NCBI GenBank assembly: GCA_018699955.1
Contig: JABISG010000007.1
Coordinates: forward strand, 1-53,092
Direction of reading: 5' to 3'
Length of the DNA stretch: 53,092 bases
Origin: Planctomycetaceae bacterium
GTDB lineage: Bacteria > Planctomycetota > Planctomycetia > Planctomycetales > Planctomycetaceae
The stretch's first letter is position 1, and each line of letters opens with the position of its first letter. Under the pieces are notes generated by a model. That model was not told the origin of the DNA and did no database searches. It worked only from the letters and a program-made list of their open reading frames with translations. Of this stretch, positions 14,896-25,701 are shown piece after piece. The translations under genes and the position numbers were made by a program.

Positions 14896-17800
14896 TCAAT
14901 TGGCCGCTGTCGGTGGGCTGTCGCTTTTGTCGACGAGGCGGCGTACTTCGTGAAGAAGTTCCTGCCGGTCGAATCCGCCCTTCTGCATCACGCGGCGAAC
15001 GCAGCCGCTGAGGAACAGCGAGCCGTTGAGGTACATGCGATCTTCCTCGGTCAACTCCTTCGCCGTAATCACAATCACCGGAATCGACTGCCATTGCGGA
15101 TGCTGTTGCAACTCGTCGAGGAATTCGAATCCATCCATTTCCGGCATCATCAAGTCGAGCAGAATTAACGACGGGCAACTTGTCGCCACGCAGTTGAGTG
15201 CAATTCGGCCGTTGGAGGCTTCTTCCACCTTCCAACCGTCCTTCTCCAGCGTTCTTCGGAGTAGCTCGCGCGAACTGGGATCGTCTTCCACCACCAAAGC
15301 CAGCCCGGGTGACTGCACATTGCAGTACTTGCTGATGGTTCCCAGCAGACGACTGCGGTCGATCGGTTTCTGCAGGTAGTCGGCGGCCCCCATGGCATAA
15401 CCCATGTTCTTGTCATCAACAATCGTCAACATGATGACCGGAATGTCGGCCAATTCCTCGTCGGCTTTCAGGGCCGAAATCACACTCCAACCGTCCATGT
15501 CCGGCATCATCACGTCCAGAGTAATCGCGCTCGGTTTGACCTCGCGAGCCACCCGAAGGACATCGTTGCCGTCGGCAACCGTCACGACGTGGAATCCTTC
15601 TTTTGAAAGGTAGCGTTCTATCAGGTCGCGGACTCCCTCGTCGTCATCGACGACCAGAACGGTATTGCGGCCGGGTATCGGAATCGGCAGCGACGGCGTC
15701 GCCTCCTGTAACTGCCGTTCGATTGAAGGCACGGTGGTAATTGCCTGCTCGGCCTCGGCGGGAAGCGTCAGCGTGAACGTCGATCCCACACCTGGTTTGC
15801 TTGCGACTGAGACGTCCCCGTGCATCAATCGCGCCAGTTTCCGAGTAATCGCCAGCCCCAATCCGGTCCCGCCGTACTCGCGGGTCGTCGAGACGTCGGC
15901 TTGCGTGAAGGCCTGAAATAACCTGCCCATTTGCTCGTCGGTCATTCCGATGCCGTTGTCGATCACGTGGAACTCGAAACATTCAATGCCGTCCCGCTGC
16001 ACACGGCCGACATCAAGCGTGATGGTGCCTTCCTTCGTGAATTTTCCGGCGTTACTAAGCAGGTTAAACAGGCACTGTTTCAATCGCGTCACGTCGGCAT
16101 GAAGTACGCCGAGATTCTCCGCACATTTGACCGCAAGTTTGTTGCCGTTCTTTTCAATCACCGGGCGGATTGTTGTGATGGCTTCGTCAACCAGCCCCTC
16201 TGCATCAATGGCCGACCATTCAAGATCGACTCGTCCTGCCTCGATCTTCGACAGATCGAGAATGTCGTTGATCAAGGTCAGCAGATGCTTGCCGGCAGAA
16301 TTGATTCTCTCCAGATCGGGCAGGAATTCGTCGTGTCCCTCTTCTTCGCATTCTTCCTGTAGCATCTCACTGTAGCCGATGACGGCGTTCAGCGGCGTGC
16401 GCAGTTCGTGACTCATGTTTGCCAGAAATTGGCTCTTGAACTGATTTGCCCGATTGGCAGATTCTTCGGCTTGCTTCCGTTCCGCCACTTCCAATTGAAG
16501 GTTCTCATTCGCCTGCTCGATTCCTTCACGCGCGGCGGTCAAATCATCGTTGGTGCTGGCAAGTTCCAGATTGGCAGATTCAAGCTCTTTCGTTCGCTCC
16601 TGGACGCGTTGGTCGAGATCCTCGTTCAGCGTCCGAATTTCTTCCTCGGCCTTCTTGCGTTCGGTCACGTCGCGCACGATCAGTGTGAAGATTCGCTGTT
16701 GCCCCAACGGGACTTCGCTGACTGACAGTTCCATCGGAAATGTCGAACCGTCCTGCCGCGTCCCAGTGACCTCCGACTGCCCATTGGACGGCCATGGCAT
16801 CAACTGCTTAATGTTTTGACCCGCGAGTTTCGACTCTTCGTACTGAAACAACTTCTCGGCGGCATCGTTGAACGACTCAATTCTGTCCTCGCCATCGACG
16901 GTGATAATCCCCTCCGCTGCGCTGTCCAGAATTGTGCTGATTCGGGCCTCGCGCTCGCGGAGCACTTCGTCGCGTTCCTGCACCTGCGAAACCATGCTCT
17001 GAAACGCTCCCGCCAATGCACCAATCTCGTCGCCTGAATCGGCCGGCAGCGAAACGTTGTAGTCTCCCACGGCCAAACGGTTTGTCGCGCCAATGATCTT
17101 CTTCAATGAGCGGGTCATCACGCCGGACAATACGAACGCCAGAATTGCGGCGACGGTAAGCAATCCCAAGGCCCACCAGATCAACTGGTTCCGGAAGCCA
17201 TGCGATCGGCCCAGGATGTCGTCCTGTGTGACGGCCAAGGCGACCCCCAAAAAACGCTCCGGTCGCTCCGGGTCGAAGTACACCTTGCGGAAATGAATCA
17301 CCGTCTCACCCGCACCGCCTTTCGCCGACGTCGTCTCCGCGGCATCCTGCCGTCCCGATCCAAGCAGCGCCTTCAAGTCGGGCGACTGGTACTCCGTTTG
17401 GATCTGGTACGACTTCTTGTAGTCAAAACCGTACTCCTTCTCACGGTCGGGATGCACGAGGAAATCGCCCGAGTCGTTGGTCACATAGGCGATCCGGTCG
17501 GCTTTGGCGGCGGCCAGTTTCATCGCCATCGACAACGGATCGAAATCCATATTGATGACGACGATTCCCGACAATTCATCGCCAAATTGATAGACGGGTA
17601 TCCCGGCCCGCAAAACTGGAACACGTGCCGGATCGACGTGCCGGTCGGCGCCTTCGCGGTTCAATTCGATCTCGGACAGATAGACGGCATTATGATCCAG
17701 CTTGGCCGTCTCGGTGAAGTACTTCGCTTCATGCTTGTTCGTCATTTTGTCGGTTGGGACCGTGCGAATCTCTTCGCCGTGCCGAATTCGGTCAACCCGG

Positions 17801-18192
17801 ACAACCTCCATTCCCGATCGATCGATATACCGCGCCTGTATGTAGTGTGGCTGTCGTTTCAGCAAATCGACGAGCCTTGCCTGCAACTTCTCGCGGCATT
17901 CCTGTTCGCTGCGATTGGTCTGCGGATCAATCCCATCGTCGGCGGAACGGGCGCGAAGCAACGCGCCAACCTCGGGCGAGGCGGCCATGTACCACACATC
18001 CTGGCGCAACCCGTCGATTGTCGATTTGAACAACACCTCTTGGCGCTGCCCTTCGTTAACGAGCTTTTCCTGTTCGAGATCGACGACGATGCCGCGATTC
18101 TCGTTAACCGACACGCCGCCCAATGCCAGCGCCATCGCCAACGCCAGGACGAATGCCAGACTGATGATCTTCGCGGCAATTCCGACTTTCAT
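14896..18192 (-). CDS. Hybrid sensor histidine kinase (Cache-like, HAMP, PAS, two receivers)
   Basis: 1098-residue membrane kinase. Order: TM1 (residues ~5-27), a long extracytoplasmic sensor resembling a double Cache domain (~28-330), TM2 ([19 protein letters not shown]), HAMP (~357-408), PAS (from [19 protein letters not shown]), and a coiled coil of ~70 residues. The HisKA follows with H-box [18 protein letters not shown] (His595), then HATPase ([24 protein letters not shown]) and two receivers with phosphorylatable Asp893 ([11 protein letters not shown]) and Asp1013 ([11 protein letters not shown]). The signal is presumably a small molecule outside the cell. The last gene of a three-gene minus-strand operon, 28 bp after the cyclase, it likely phosphorylates the two upstream-encoded receivers as well as its own. 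The end lacks an HPt domain. Confidence 0.92.
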   Translation of the reverse strand: MKVGIAAKIISLAFVLALAMALALGGVSVNENRGIVVDLEQEKLVNEGQRQEVLFKSTIDGLRQDVWYMAASPEVGALLRARSADDGIDPQTNRSEQECREKLQARLVDLLKRQPHYIQARYIDRSGMEVVRVDRIRHGEEIRTVPTDKMTNKHEAKYFTETAKLDHNAVYLSEIELNREGADRHVDPARVPVLRAGIPVYQFGDELSGIVVINMDFDPLSMAMKLAAAKADRIAYVTNDSGDFLVHPDREKEYGFDYKKSYQIQTEYQSPDLKALLGSGRQDAAETTSAKGGAGETVIHFRKVYFDPERPERFLGVALAVTQDDILGRSHGFRNQLIWWALGLLTVAAILAFVLSGVMTRSLKKIIGATNRLAVGDYNVSLPADSGDEIGALAGAFQSMVSQVQERDEVLREREARISTILDSAAEGIITVDGEDRIESFNDAAEKLFQYEESKLAGQNIKQLMPWPSNGQSEVTGTRQDGSTFPMELSVSEVPLGQQRIFTLIVRDVTERKKAEEEIRTLNEDLDQRVQERTKELESANLELASTNDDLTAAREGIEQANENLQLEVAERKQAEESANRANQFKSQFLANMSHELRTPLNAVIGYSEMLQEECEEEGHDEFLPDLERINSAGKHLLTLINDILDLSKIEAGRVDLEWSAIDAEGLVDEAITTIRPVIEKNGNKLAVKCAENLGVLHADVTRLKQCLFNLLSNAGKFTKEGTITLDVGRVQRDGIECFEFHVIDNGIGMTDEQMGRLFQAFTQADVSTTREYGGTGLGLAITRKLARLMHGDVSVASKPGVGSTFTLTLPAEAEQAITTVPSIERQLQEATPSLPIPIPGRNTVLVVDDDEGVRDLIERYLSKEGFHVVTVADGNDVLRVAREVKPSAITLDVMMPDMDGWSVISALKADEELADIPVIMLTIVDDKNMGYAMGAADYLQKPIDRSRLLGTISKYCNVQSPGLALVVEDDPSSRELLRRTLEKDGWKVEEASNGRIALNCVATSCPSLILLDLMMPEMDGFEFLDELQQHPQWQSIPVIVITAKELTEEDRMYLNGSLFLSGCVRRVMQKGGFDRQELLHEVRRLVDKSDSPPTAAN

Positions 18193-18220
18193 GCTCTTCG
18201 TCCTTTACGCTCTTCGTCCA

Positions 18221-19894
18221 TTACGGCGCGGTGTTCGGCCCCTCCGCAGTTGTCTCGTTAAAACCGTCGAAACGATACAGGGTCATCATTCCTTTGCCTT
18301 TCAGCGGGATCGCCCCCAATGATGTGCCAACGCTGATAGACTTCACTTGCTGCCATGCCAGCGGGCTGAGTGCGACCGCGCCGGGAACGCCGTGACTTTC
18401 GACCCGCGAAGCCGTGTTCACCGTATCGCCCCACAAATCAAACAGGTACTGCCGCTGCCCAAGCACCCCCGCCACAACCGGTCCGCAGTGAATTCCCACT
18501 CGCAGCTCCCAACCTGTCGCCAACTTCTGTGTGATCTCAATCATTTCCAAGCCACAACGAATGCAATTCAGCACGGGATTTTCGGAACGCTTCAGCAAGC
18601 CGCTGGCCGCCATGAACGAATCGCCGATTGTCTTGATCTTCTCGACCTGATGCCTGAGTGCAGCTTCTTCCCATTCGACCACCAACCGCTGCAATCGCTC
18701 GACCACCTCTTCTGCCGGATTGTGGTCGCAATAACTCGTAAAGTTCACAAGGTCGGCAAACAGAACGGCCACGTTTTCGTAACGCCGGGGAATGACTGCG
18801 TTTGTTGTTTTGAGTTCCGTCACAATTTCGGTCGGCAGAATCACATGCAGCAACTCGTCGGCTCGCTTTTTCTGCTGCTCAATTCTCTTTAAGTACTCAA
18901 GTTCACGTCGGTGCAGAGCTTTTTTCTCCAGGCAGGCACCGATTCGTGCTTTCAGCAGCACGGGATTGAATGGCTTGGGAAGATAATCCTCAGCGCCCGA
19001 TTCGATGCAGCGGACGACAACGTCCATTTCGTTCAGCGCGGAAATCATGATTACGGGAATGTCACGCAACCGCTCGTCCGACTTCATCCGCTGCAGCACA
19101 TCGAATCCATCCATCTCCGGCATCACGATGTCCAGCAACACGAGATCGAAGTCGTCCTGCTCGAGCATCTGCAGCGCCCGAAGTCCGTCCGGTGCGGACG
19201 AAATACTATGTCCGTATGTCTCCAGTCGTCGCTGCAATATCTCTCGGTTGGTCTGGTTGTCATCGACAACCAGCAATCGTCCCGTGACTGCTGCCGATGT
19301 GTCATTCGACGCGTCATCGAAAATCCGCTCGACAGTGTCGATCACCATTCCTGCATTCAGCTCGGCGAGATCAATGCTGTCAACATCCCACGAATCGAGA
19401 ATCCGATCGATCAGTTCCAAAGACCTCTTTCCACATTCGTAGAGCATCTTCAGGTCGGGAACGACCGCCTCCAGAGACGGATCGTCAGCATCTTCGAGCC
19501 ACATTTCCGAGTAGTTGATAATCGGGTTGAGCTTGTTCAGCATGTCGTGCCGCATGCGGGAACGGATGCTGTCCAGATCCCCTTCTATCGATGCCAACTG
19601 CAATGACGAATCCGAAAGTATATCGTCGATCAGCAACTGCAAGTCGTGTCCGGCCGACTGCATCAGCTGGAGATCGGATACGAATTCCTCCGGATGTTGC
19701 GAAACCGCGCCGGATAGCAATCGCTCGCAAACTTCGATGATTGCGTGCACCGGTGCCAGCAATTCGCCCCGTTGCGATGCCAGAAATGCTTGCCGAAGAT
19801 GGCGATCCGAGTCCGATTCCATGTTCGTCTCCGATAGCAACTGACCTTCGCGACTCACCTCGGATGCGGAAGTCTTTCGTTCTTCGGAACCCAT
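18221..19894 (-). CDS. Receiver-adenylate/guanylate cyclase with HisKA-like N-terminal helices
   Basis: 557-residue soluble protein. The N-terminal ~190 residues contain two stretches resembling HisKA dimerisation helices: GELLAPVHAIIEVCERLL, without the His, and MRHDMLNKLNPIINYSEM, with His116. No HATPase domain follows. A receiver comes next (LLVVDDNQTNREILQ, Asp255 in LLDIVMPEMDG, Lys in YLPKPF), then a coiled linker, then a class III cyclase domain with metal-binding Asp381 (FADLVNFT), Asp425 (IGDSFMAASG) and WGDTVNTASRVES. It should make cAMP, or possibly cGMP, under receiver control. It begins 5 bp after the single-receiver gene and ends 28 bp before the hybrid kinase. His116 could act as a phosphotransfer site; that is inference. 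Confidence 0.88.
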   Translation of the reverse strand: MGSEERKTSASEVSREGQLLSETNMESDSDRHLRQAFLASQRGELLAPVHAIIEVCERLLSGAVSQHPEEFVSDLQLMQSAGHDLQLLIDDILSDSSLQLASIEGDLDSIRSRMRHDMLNKLNPIINYSEMWLEDADDPSLEAVVPDLKMLYECGKRSLELIDRILDSWDVDSIDLAELNAGMVIDTVERIFDDASNDTSAAVTGRLLVVDDNQTNREILQRRLETYGHSISSAPDGLRALQMLEQDDFDLVLLDIVMPEMDGFDVLQRMKSDERLRDIPVIMISALNEMDVVVRCIESGAEDYLPKPFNPVLLKARIGACLEKKALHRRELEYLKRIEQQKKRADELLHVILPTEIVTELKTTNAVIPRRYENVAVLFADLVNFTSYCDHNPAEEVVERLQRLVVEWEEAALRHQVEKIKTIGDSFMAASGLLKRSENPVLNCIRCGLEMIEITQKLATGWELRVGIHCGPVVAGVLGQRQYLFDLWGDTVNTASRVESHGVPGAVALSPLAWQQVKSISVGTSLGAIPLKGKGMMTLYRFDGFNETTAEGPNTAP

Positions 19895-19899
19895 TATCT

Positions 19900-20277
19900 T
19901 CAGTCTCCAGACAGTAGCTGTTCCATCTTGGTCAGCAGCTGTTTGAACGCAATCGGCTTCGTTTCGTAGTCGTCGCAGCCGGCGTCAATCGCCTTCTCCC
20001 GATCGCCCGGCATCGCATCGGCCGTCAACGCAATGATCGGAATTCCTCCGGTCTGCTCGTCCGACTTGATCTGCCGCGTCGCCTCCCAGCCGTCCATGAC
20101 CGGCAGGTGCATGTCCATCAGAATCAGATCGGGCGACTCAGACTTTGCCAGTTCGCATGCCTGCCGACCGTCCTCCGCAATCACGACCTCGAATTCTCTC
20201 TTCTTCAGCCGTCGCGAAAGCATGTCGATGTTCAGTTCGTTGTCCTCAACAATCAGAATCTTCGGCATATCTGACAT
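19900..20277 (-). CDS. Single-domain response regulator
   Basis: 125-residue CheY/Spo0F-like receiver with no output domain. Visible are the acidic pair (LIVEDNELN), phosphorylation site Asp55 (LILMDMHLPVMDG), ALTADAM with the conserved Thr, and YETKPI with the Lys. It is first in an operon with the receiver-cyclase (5 bp) and the hybrid kinase, so it probably relays phosphate inside that system or tunes it as a phosphate sink. The first codons are MSDMPKILIV; MPKIL is an alternative start. The promoter should lie within the ~290 bp upstream, where no gene is seen. Confidence 0.9.
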   Translation of the reverse strand: MSDMPKILIVEDNELNIDMLSRRLKKREFEVVIAEDGRQACELAKSESPDLILMDMHLPVMDGWEATRQIKSDEQTGGIPIIALTADAMPGDREKAIDAGCDDYETKPIAFKQLLTKMEQLLSGD

Positions 20278-20566
20278 TCTTTCCCGAGTTGATTAGACTC
20301 CGCGACGCCATCGTAACGACCAGCGGCCCGTGCGGACTGAGGTACACTGTAACAGCCCGAAAGCCGAAACGAAATAACCCGGATCGCATGTCTGCAAACT
20401 GATCCGCATGCTCCCGGTACACCCTACGCGATCAGCACACCTTGCCTGGTCGCAAGACATCCCTTGGTCCGTAACTCTCACCGTTCTACCAGCGCGGAAG
20501 CGCCTGGTGTCAAGCATCGCAACCGGACTCGGATAGCTGAAATGCGGGTATACTCTTCCTGCCGGA

Positions 20567-23500
20567 TTAGTGGTCGCCGTGTTTGCCGAACAGCATGTGC
20601 TTCTTGTCACCGCGGGCATAAACGTAGGCGATCAGGTCGAGAATTTCCTCGCGCGACAACTTATCCAACAGCCCCTTGGGCATGATTGAAGTTGTTAACG
20701 TCTTCCGCGCTTCAATCTCTGACTTACGGATCACCGTCGGTGCCGCCTTGGCTAGCGGATCGACGACCACCTTAACCAACTCCGGTGTCTCTTCGACAAC
20801 CATCCCGGTGATTACCTTGCCCGATTCCAGAATGATTGCGTTCGAGAGGTACTTCTTGTCGATCTCCTTCGATGGCTCCAGGATCGATTGCAGAATATGC
20901 TCCGTTGTCTGCTTCTTCTTTTCGAGTTTCGCCAGATCCGGACCGAACACCAGTCCTTCATTGTTCAACCGGTGACAGGCAATACAGTTGGCAACTTTGA
21001 ATAGTTGCCGCCCCACCTCGAACGCGCGGTCATGCGGTAGCGGTTTGACGTTGGAGACCAGTTCCTCGAACTTCCACTCGCGACCGCGGCTGCTGAACTT
21101 CAACAGTTCATCTTTCAGCGGCAGCGGATGCGCTGCGAGATATGCCGAGGGGTTTGCGCGGTATTCTTCCAGGTTTTCCACAACGTACAACGCGCCGTAC
21201 ATCCGCCGCCAATGGCCTGGATACGTACAGACATAAGGATAAACGCCCGGCGTCTCCGGCGCTTCAAAACTGAGTGCCTGATTCTGTGTCGGCTCTAACA
21301 ATTTGCTCGCGAGCAAAATCTTGTTGGATTGTGGAATGAAATGCCGTTCTTTCGCCCCGGCATCGCGGGCGGTGGCTTCGGCCAGTTGACCGATTTCCGC
21401 CAGTGATCCCGGCTGCACAATTGCAAAGTTGTGCGGCATATTGTCGGAGTTGGAAAAACGGAACTCCACCGGCTTTCCGGCCTGCACAACAATTTGCTCC
21501 TTATCGAAAATCATTCGATGAGGAACGGTGCCGATTGCAATCACTCGCACATCCAAATTCTGCAAACGGGCCGTCAATGCCTTCGCCTGTGCGGCGGGCA
21601 AACGGCTCGAAAGCGATTTAGCCAACGCAACCGCATCCACCGCCGGTCCACCGGTGCGATACGCCGCCGGGATGTTGCTCAAGTAGCCGACGAGATTATC
21701 GACCATCGGACCCACCTCACCGGCGGGCCACTTCGCTGACGGGATGCCACGCAGGGCGCGAATTGCCGACGGCAAGTTCCGACCCGATTTGACCAACGCC
21801 GCCAGATCGCGAACCATTTCTTCATCGTGTCCGGGAATCGTAGCCAGCGAACGAATCGCCACGTCGTGCAGCGTTTCACCACCGCCGATCATCAACCGGT
21901 CGGCGGCAATCTTCTGTTTTCTGAGTCCCGGTCCGGACCAATTGACGGCCAACCCATCGCCGCCACCGTTATCAAAATATGTCACAACAATCGGATGCGA
22001 ACCGGCGGGCAAATCGATTGCCCCACTCTTCTCTACCATGCCGTGCAAGCCGTCGTTGTTCACCACCAGCTTGCCGCCGATGTATAACCGGGAACCGTCG
22101 TCCGATGCGGTGAAGAAGGTGTATCTTCCCGGTCGCGGCACTTGAAGCGCGCCGGTGAATCGCAGAGCAAACCGGTCTGCCTGCTTGCGCTGCGGCACGT
22201 TCATCACAATCTGCGGAACGACACCACTCGCCTTCGGCTTCATTTTTGCCAGCGTTTCAATTGCGACGTTCGATGCGCTGGGATAAAAATAATCGACCTT
22301 AATTCCGGGCTGCTGTAAGGCGGAGCCGCCGGCTTCCGCTTTCAATTGCCGGGGCAGTTCAAAGATCAACGGCTGTACCTTGGCATATAACTTCGCTCGG
22401 ACTTTGACATCTTTGACTACGGTGACACCGTCGAGGAAATCGCGCAGTCGCGTTTTGCTCTTTGAAGCGGCCAGAAAAGCGTCGTCGCCCGATCCGTCCG
22501 CGACGATCCACGCGGCATAGCCGAGCCGCCGGACTTCTTCCGACTTCCCTTTGACCGCCAACTTCTCAACGCGGTTGCTCACAGATTTCAAATCGGCCGC
22601 CGGTTGCGCTGCCAGCAGTTGTCCCAGTCCAGCCAAGCCGGCCGTTCCTTTGGCATCGCGGTCTTCGACCATTGCGATCAACAGATCGACCGGCTTCTCT
22701 TTTTTCAGACCGGCAAGCCCGTTTAGCGATTCGCTGAGTTGGCGAATCGGCACGTCCGGACGGGACAGAATGGCTTGATAGACGGCTTCGGTTCGCTTCA
22801 ACTTCAGCAAGTCGTTCACGCTGGCGTTTCGCAGCACGTAAGTTTGTGCTGCGAGCGACAGCGGCGTACCCAACTTGACCGCGTCCTGCACGAGGGAATC
22901 GACGTTGATTTGTTTGCGGGCGTAGTTCAACACGGTGACCAGTTCCGGATCGGTCGGTCGGTTGGCGACTTCAAAGATCACTTCGGCGGCGGGCAAACCG
23001 GTGAAGGCGACAGCGGCCTTCACCGCTTCGGCTCGAACGAGTGCTGACTGATCGCGAGCCGCGGCCGACAGCGTCGGCTGCCACTGCTTGATTCTGGCAC
23101 CCCAGTGGCCCAATGTGCGAATTGCCGCGGCACGAACGAGAGGTTCTTCTGCCTTGAGCACAGTTGTCAGCAATCCGGCATTGGGAATCCGGTGTTCTTC
23201 GAACACCCACAGGCACTCCAACAAAGCCTGCGCTTCGTCGGCGTTTGAAGGGTTCAACTGGCTGGCGAACTGTGCGACGCTCGCCGTTACTTCGTCGGTG
23301 TTGCGTCCGCTGAGTTCCAATCGTGCGCGATAACGCGGCGAGTTTTCCTTCGCAAAGAACGCCCGGCAAACCTCGGCAATCGGTTTGCCTTTCAGCTTCA
23401 CCCGTTTCACCAATGGGCGTCCTTTGTACGTCACACGGTAAATGCGGCCATGTTCGTGGTCGCGGTTGGGGTCGCGAATGTTGTGCTGCATGTGGCCGAT

Positions 23501-25492
23501 CAAGGCATTCGCCCAGTCGGACACATACAAAGCACCGTCGCCGCCAATCTCAACATCGGTCGGCCGAAAGTTCGGATCCGACGACAGCAGAATCGGTTCA
23601 ATTTCTTCCGATGTAATATCGGCCCCGTTGTATTTCACTTCGTGCTGCAACACACCCAGCACGCCGATACAGTTGCAGATGAGGAAGTTGCCGTTGTTCG
23701 CTGCGGGGAAATGGCTGCTCGAAAGAATTCCCGTCGCGGCGACCGGCCGCACGCGTTTCTTAAACCATTGCTTATTGCCAACCCCCTTGCCGATGTTGAC
23801 GTAACTACCCGTGCCGCTGGTGCCATCGTTGGCGAATTGAAATCCCCACTGGTCGAACACGTCGCCGTGCGGATTGGGTCCGATGGGGAAATGGAAGCTC
23901 ATCTCGAACGTGCGCGGATCGAAGCGATGCACGCCCGATTGCGTCGAGCGGTAAGTCTTCGTCGGCGTCTCCATGCTGGCCGTGTTGAAGATGCCGCGCG
24001 ACCAGTACATCCCGCCGTCCGGGCCAATCACCACGCCGTTGGCCGAGTGATGCGAGTCGGCACTGGAAACCCCCTGCAGCATCCGGATCTTCACGTCAGC
24101 CTTGTCGTCCCCGTCGCTGTCCTTGAGGAACCAGATTTCCGGCGGAGCAGCGACCAGCATCCCGCCGCCCCAAAACTCAAAGCCGGTCACACTGTTCAGC
24201 TTGTCGGCAAACACCACGCATTTGTCGGCCACGCCGTCGCCGTCCTCATCGGGCAGACAGACAATGCGGTCGCGGCGTGGCTGTGTCGGATTCCAATGCG
24301 GATATGACGGCCAGACCGAGGCAAACAGTCGCCCATCGGTATCGACGGCCATCTGCACCGGGTTGATCAGTTCGGGAAACATTTCTTCGGAAGCAAACAG
24401 ATTGGCCTGCATCCCCTCGGCCAGCGTCATCTTGCCAATCGCTTCTTTCCCGCTCAGATACGAGTACTTGCCGTCGTCCAACCGACCGGGCCGGTTCGTT
24501 TTGACGTCCAATAACTTCGGCAAATTGTCGTCTTTGACTTTCAAGTCACCACCGCCAGCGACGGCCCACACGCGGCGGTCGCGGTTGGCCGTCATCACGT
24601 CGAAGATTTCCATCTCACGCCGCATCACATCGGCATTCGACTGCCCGAACCATGCCAGTTTCGACCGTCCACCGAACACGTTGTAACCATCGACAACACG
24701 ATACCGGCTGAACCAGTGCAGGTTCTTCTCCAGCACGGCCGATCGCAGCCGCTGCAGTTCTTTTTCGTTCTCCGAGACTTTGCCACCGAACAGCGACTCC
24801 GCAATCACTTTGGCAACTGCACGATTCCCATGTTCCCGCAAATGGATTCCGTTCAGAGTTAACGGCCTCTCGGCACTCTTGTAGAGTTTGAGCGTCGGCG
24901 TGAACAAATCGACGAACGTCACGCCCTTGGACTTGCACACGCCCGACATGGCCTGCGTGTAAATCGTAAGCTTCTTGTTGTTCGCTCGGCCGTCGGTCAA
25001 ATGCGGGCTGCGAAGGTCTTCGTGCGCAATCGGCGAGAAGACCACCAATCGCGGGGCGGACTTGCCGTTGTATTCTTGCGACTTCATCCCGTCGATCATG
25101 GTGGCGAGATCGTTCTCAAATCCTGAGAGTCCATCCTCGCCGCGGAGCGCTTCGTTGTATCCGAAGAAGCAGAAGACGACGTCCGATTGCGTCTTCGTCA
25201 TCCACTGATCGGGACTGCCGAAGTTCGCCGACCGCGACCGCGTTTTCACTTCATCGCCGGGAAACCCCAAGTTGCGAAACGTCAGCCCATGCTGCGGGTA
25301 AGCCGCTTGAATGTAGGTTTCCAGCCACGCGTGATGCTGCATGCGATCGGACAGCGTGTTGCCGATGTAAGTGACGCGGTCGCCCTTGCGAAGTTCAAGT
25401 GCCGGGTCGGCCCCCATTCCCCGCTGCGACAGACCGCCGACAAACAAACCCGACAACAATGAAATCGTGCAGAAACGCGTTCGATGGATCAT
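20567..25492 (-). CDS. Giant secreted SGNH / PVC-type / PA14 / cupredoxin / cytochrome c protein
   Basis: 1641 residues with an N-terminal leader. Order: an SGNH/GDSL-like hydrolase (~29-250; IGNTLSDRM, NLGFPGDEV, NGIHLREHG); the PVC-type membrane-bound dehydrogenase/beta-propeller region (~345-720; DEDGDGVADKCVVFADKL); HEAT-like helices (~740-1010); PA14 (~1090-1220; FFTASDDGSRLYIGGKLVV). A cupredoxin follows with a complete type 1 copper set (His1354 in NMPHNF, Cys1422, His1427, Met1431 in CTYPGHWRRM), then cytochrome c with CIACH (Cys1503, Cys1506, His1507) and the planctomycete block EPSKEIDKKYLSNAIILESG. Copper and haem side by side suggest electron transfer; PA14 and SGNH suggest carbohydrate or ester substrates. 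The exact reaction is unknown. It is read alone, 209 bp from the polyferredoxin gene. Confidence 0.9.
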   Translation of the reverse strand: MIHRTRFCTISLLSGLFVGGLSQRGMGADPALELRKGDRVTYIGNTLSDRMQHHAWLETYIQAAYPQHGLTFRNLGFPGDEVKTRSRSANFGSPDQWMTKTQSDVVFCFFGYNEALRGEDGLSGFENDLATMIDGMKSQEYNGKSAPRLVVFSPIAHEDLRSPHLTDGRANNKKLTIYTQAMSGVCKSKGVTFVDLFTPTLKLYKSAERPLTLNGIHLREHGNRAVAKVIAESLFGGKVSENEKELQRLRSAVLEKNLHWFSRYRVVDGYNVFGGRSKLAWFGQSNADVMRREMEIFDVMTANRDRRVWAVAGGGDLKVKDDNLPKLLDVKTNRPGRLDDGKYSYLSGKEAIGKMTLAEGMQANLFASEEMFPELINPVQMAVDTDGRLFASVWPSYPHWNPTQPRRDRIVCLPDEDGDGVADKCVVFADKLNSVTGFEFWGGGMLVAAPPEIWFLKDSDGDDKADVKIRMLQGVSSADSHHSANGVVIGPDGGMYWSRGIFNTASMETPTKTYRSTQSGVHRFDPRTFEMSFHFPIGPNPHGDVFDQWGFQFANDGTSGTGSYVNIGKGVGNKQWFKKRVRPVAATGILSSSHFPAANNGNFLICNCIGVLGVLQHEVKYNGADITSEEIEPILLSSDPNFRPTDVEIGGDGALYVSDWANALIGHMQHNIRDPNRDHEHGRIYRVTYKGRPLVKRVKLKGKPIAEVCRAFFAKENSPRYRARLELSGRNTDEVTASVAQFASQLNPSNADEAQALLECLWVFEEHRIPNAGLLTTVLKAEEPLVRAAAIRTLGHWGARIKQWQPTLSAAARDQSALVRAEAVKAAVAFTGLPAAEVIFEVANRPTDPELVTVLNYARKQINVDSLVQDAVKLGTPLSLAAQTYVLRNASVNDLLKLKRTEAVYQAILSRPDVPIRQLSESLNGLAGLKKEKPVDLLIAMVEDRDAKGTAGLAGLGQLLAAQPAADLKSVSNRVEKLAVKGKSEEVRRLGYAAWIVADGSGDDAFLAASKSKTRLRDFLDGVTVVKDVKVRAKLYAKVQPLIFELPRQLKAEAGGSALQQPGIKVDYFYPSASNVAIETLAKMKPKASGVVPQIVMNVPQRKQADRFALRFTGALQVPRPGRYTFFTASDDGSRLYIGGKLVVNNDGLHGMVEKSGAIDLPAGSHPIVVTYFDNGGGDGLAVNWSGPGLRKQKIAADRLMIGGGETLHDVAIRSLATIPGHDEEMVRDLAALVKSGRNLPSAIRALRGIPSAKWPAGEVGPMVDNLVGYLSNIPAAYRTGGPAVDAVALAKSLSSRLPAAQAKALTARLQNLDVRVIAIGTVPHRMIFDKEQIVVQAGKPVEFRFSNSDNMPHNFAIVQPGSLAEIGQLAEATARDAGAKERHFIPQSNKILLASKLLEPTQNQALSFEAPETPGVYPYVCTYPGHWRRMYGALYVVENLEEYRANPSAYLAAHPLPLKDELLKFSSRGREWKFEELVSNVKPLPHDRAFEVGRQLFKVANCIACHRLNNEGLVFGPDLAKLEKKKQTTEHILQSILEPSKEIDKKYLSNAIILESGKVITGMVVEETPELVKVVVDPLAKAAPTVIRKSEIEARKTLTTSIMPKGLLDKLSREEILDLIAYVYARGDKKHMLFGKHGDH

Positions 25493-25701
25493 GGATATTC
25501 TCGCAACCGGTTGTAAACAGACTCTGATTTGACGTCACTCTGGATCAAACGGCAACATCATACCGGACGCCCCGCTCGTTGGCGACGTATAGAGCAGAAT
25601 CGACACGGCGACTTAAAAGGTGGTGCTGGTTGAAAGGCACTGTTAATCGAAACCTTGACCGACTCGCGTCGGGAGTCCGCGCGGCGGCTTCTTTGCTCTG
25701 G

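Noticed and set aside
14699..15235. 178-codon minus-strand open frame
   Set aside because: Overlaps both the LRR gene start and the kinase C-terminus in another frame.
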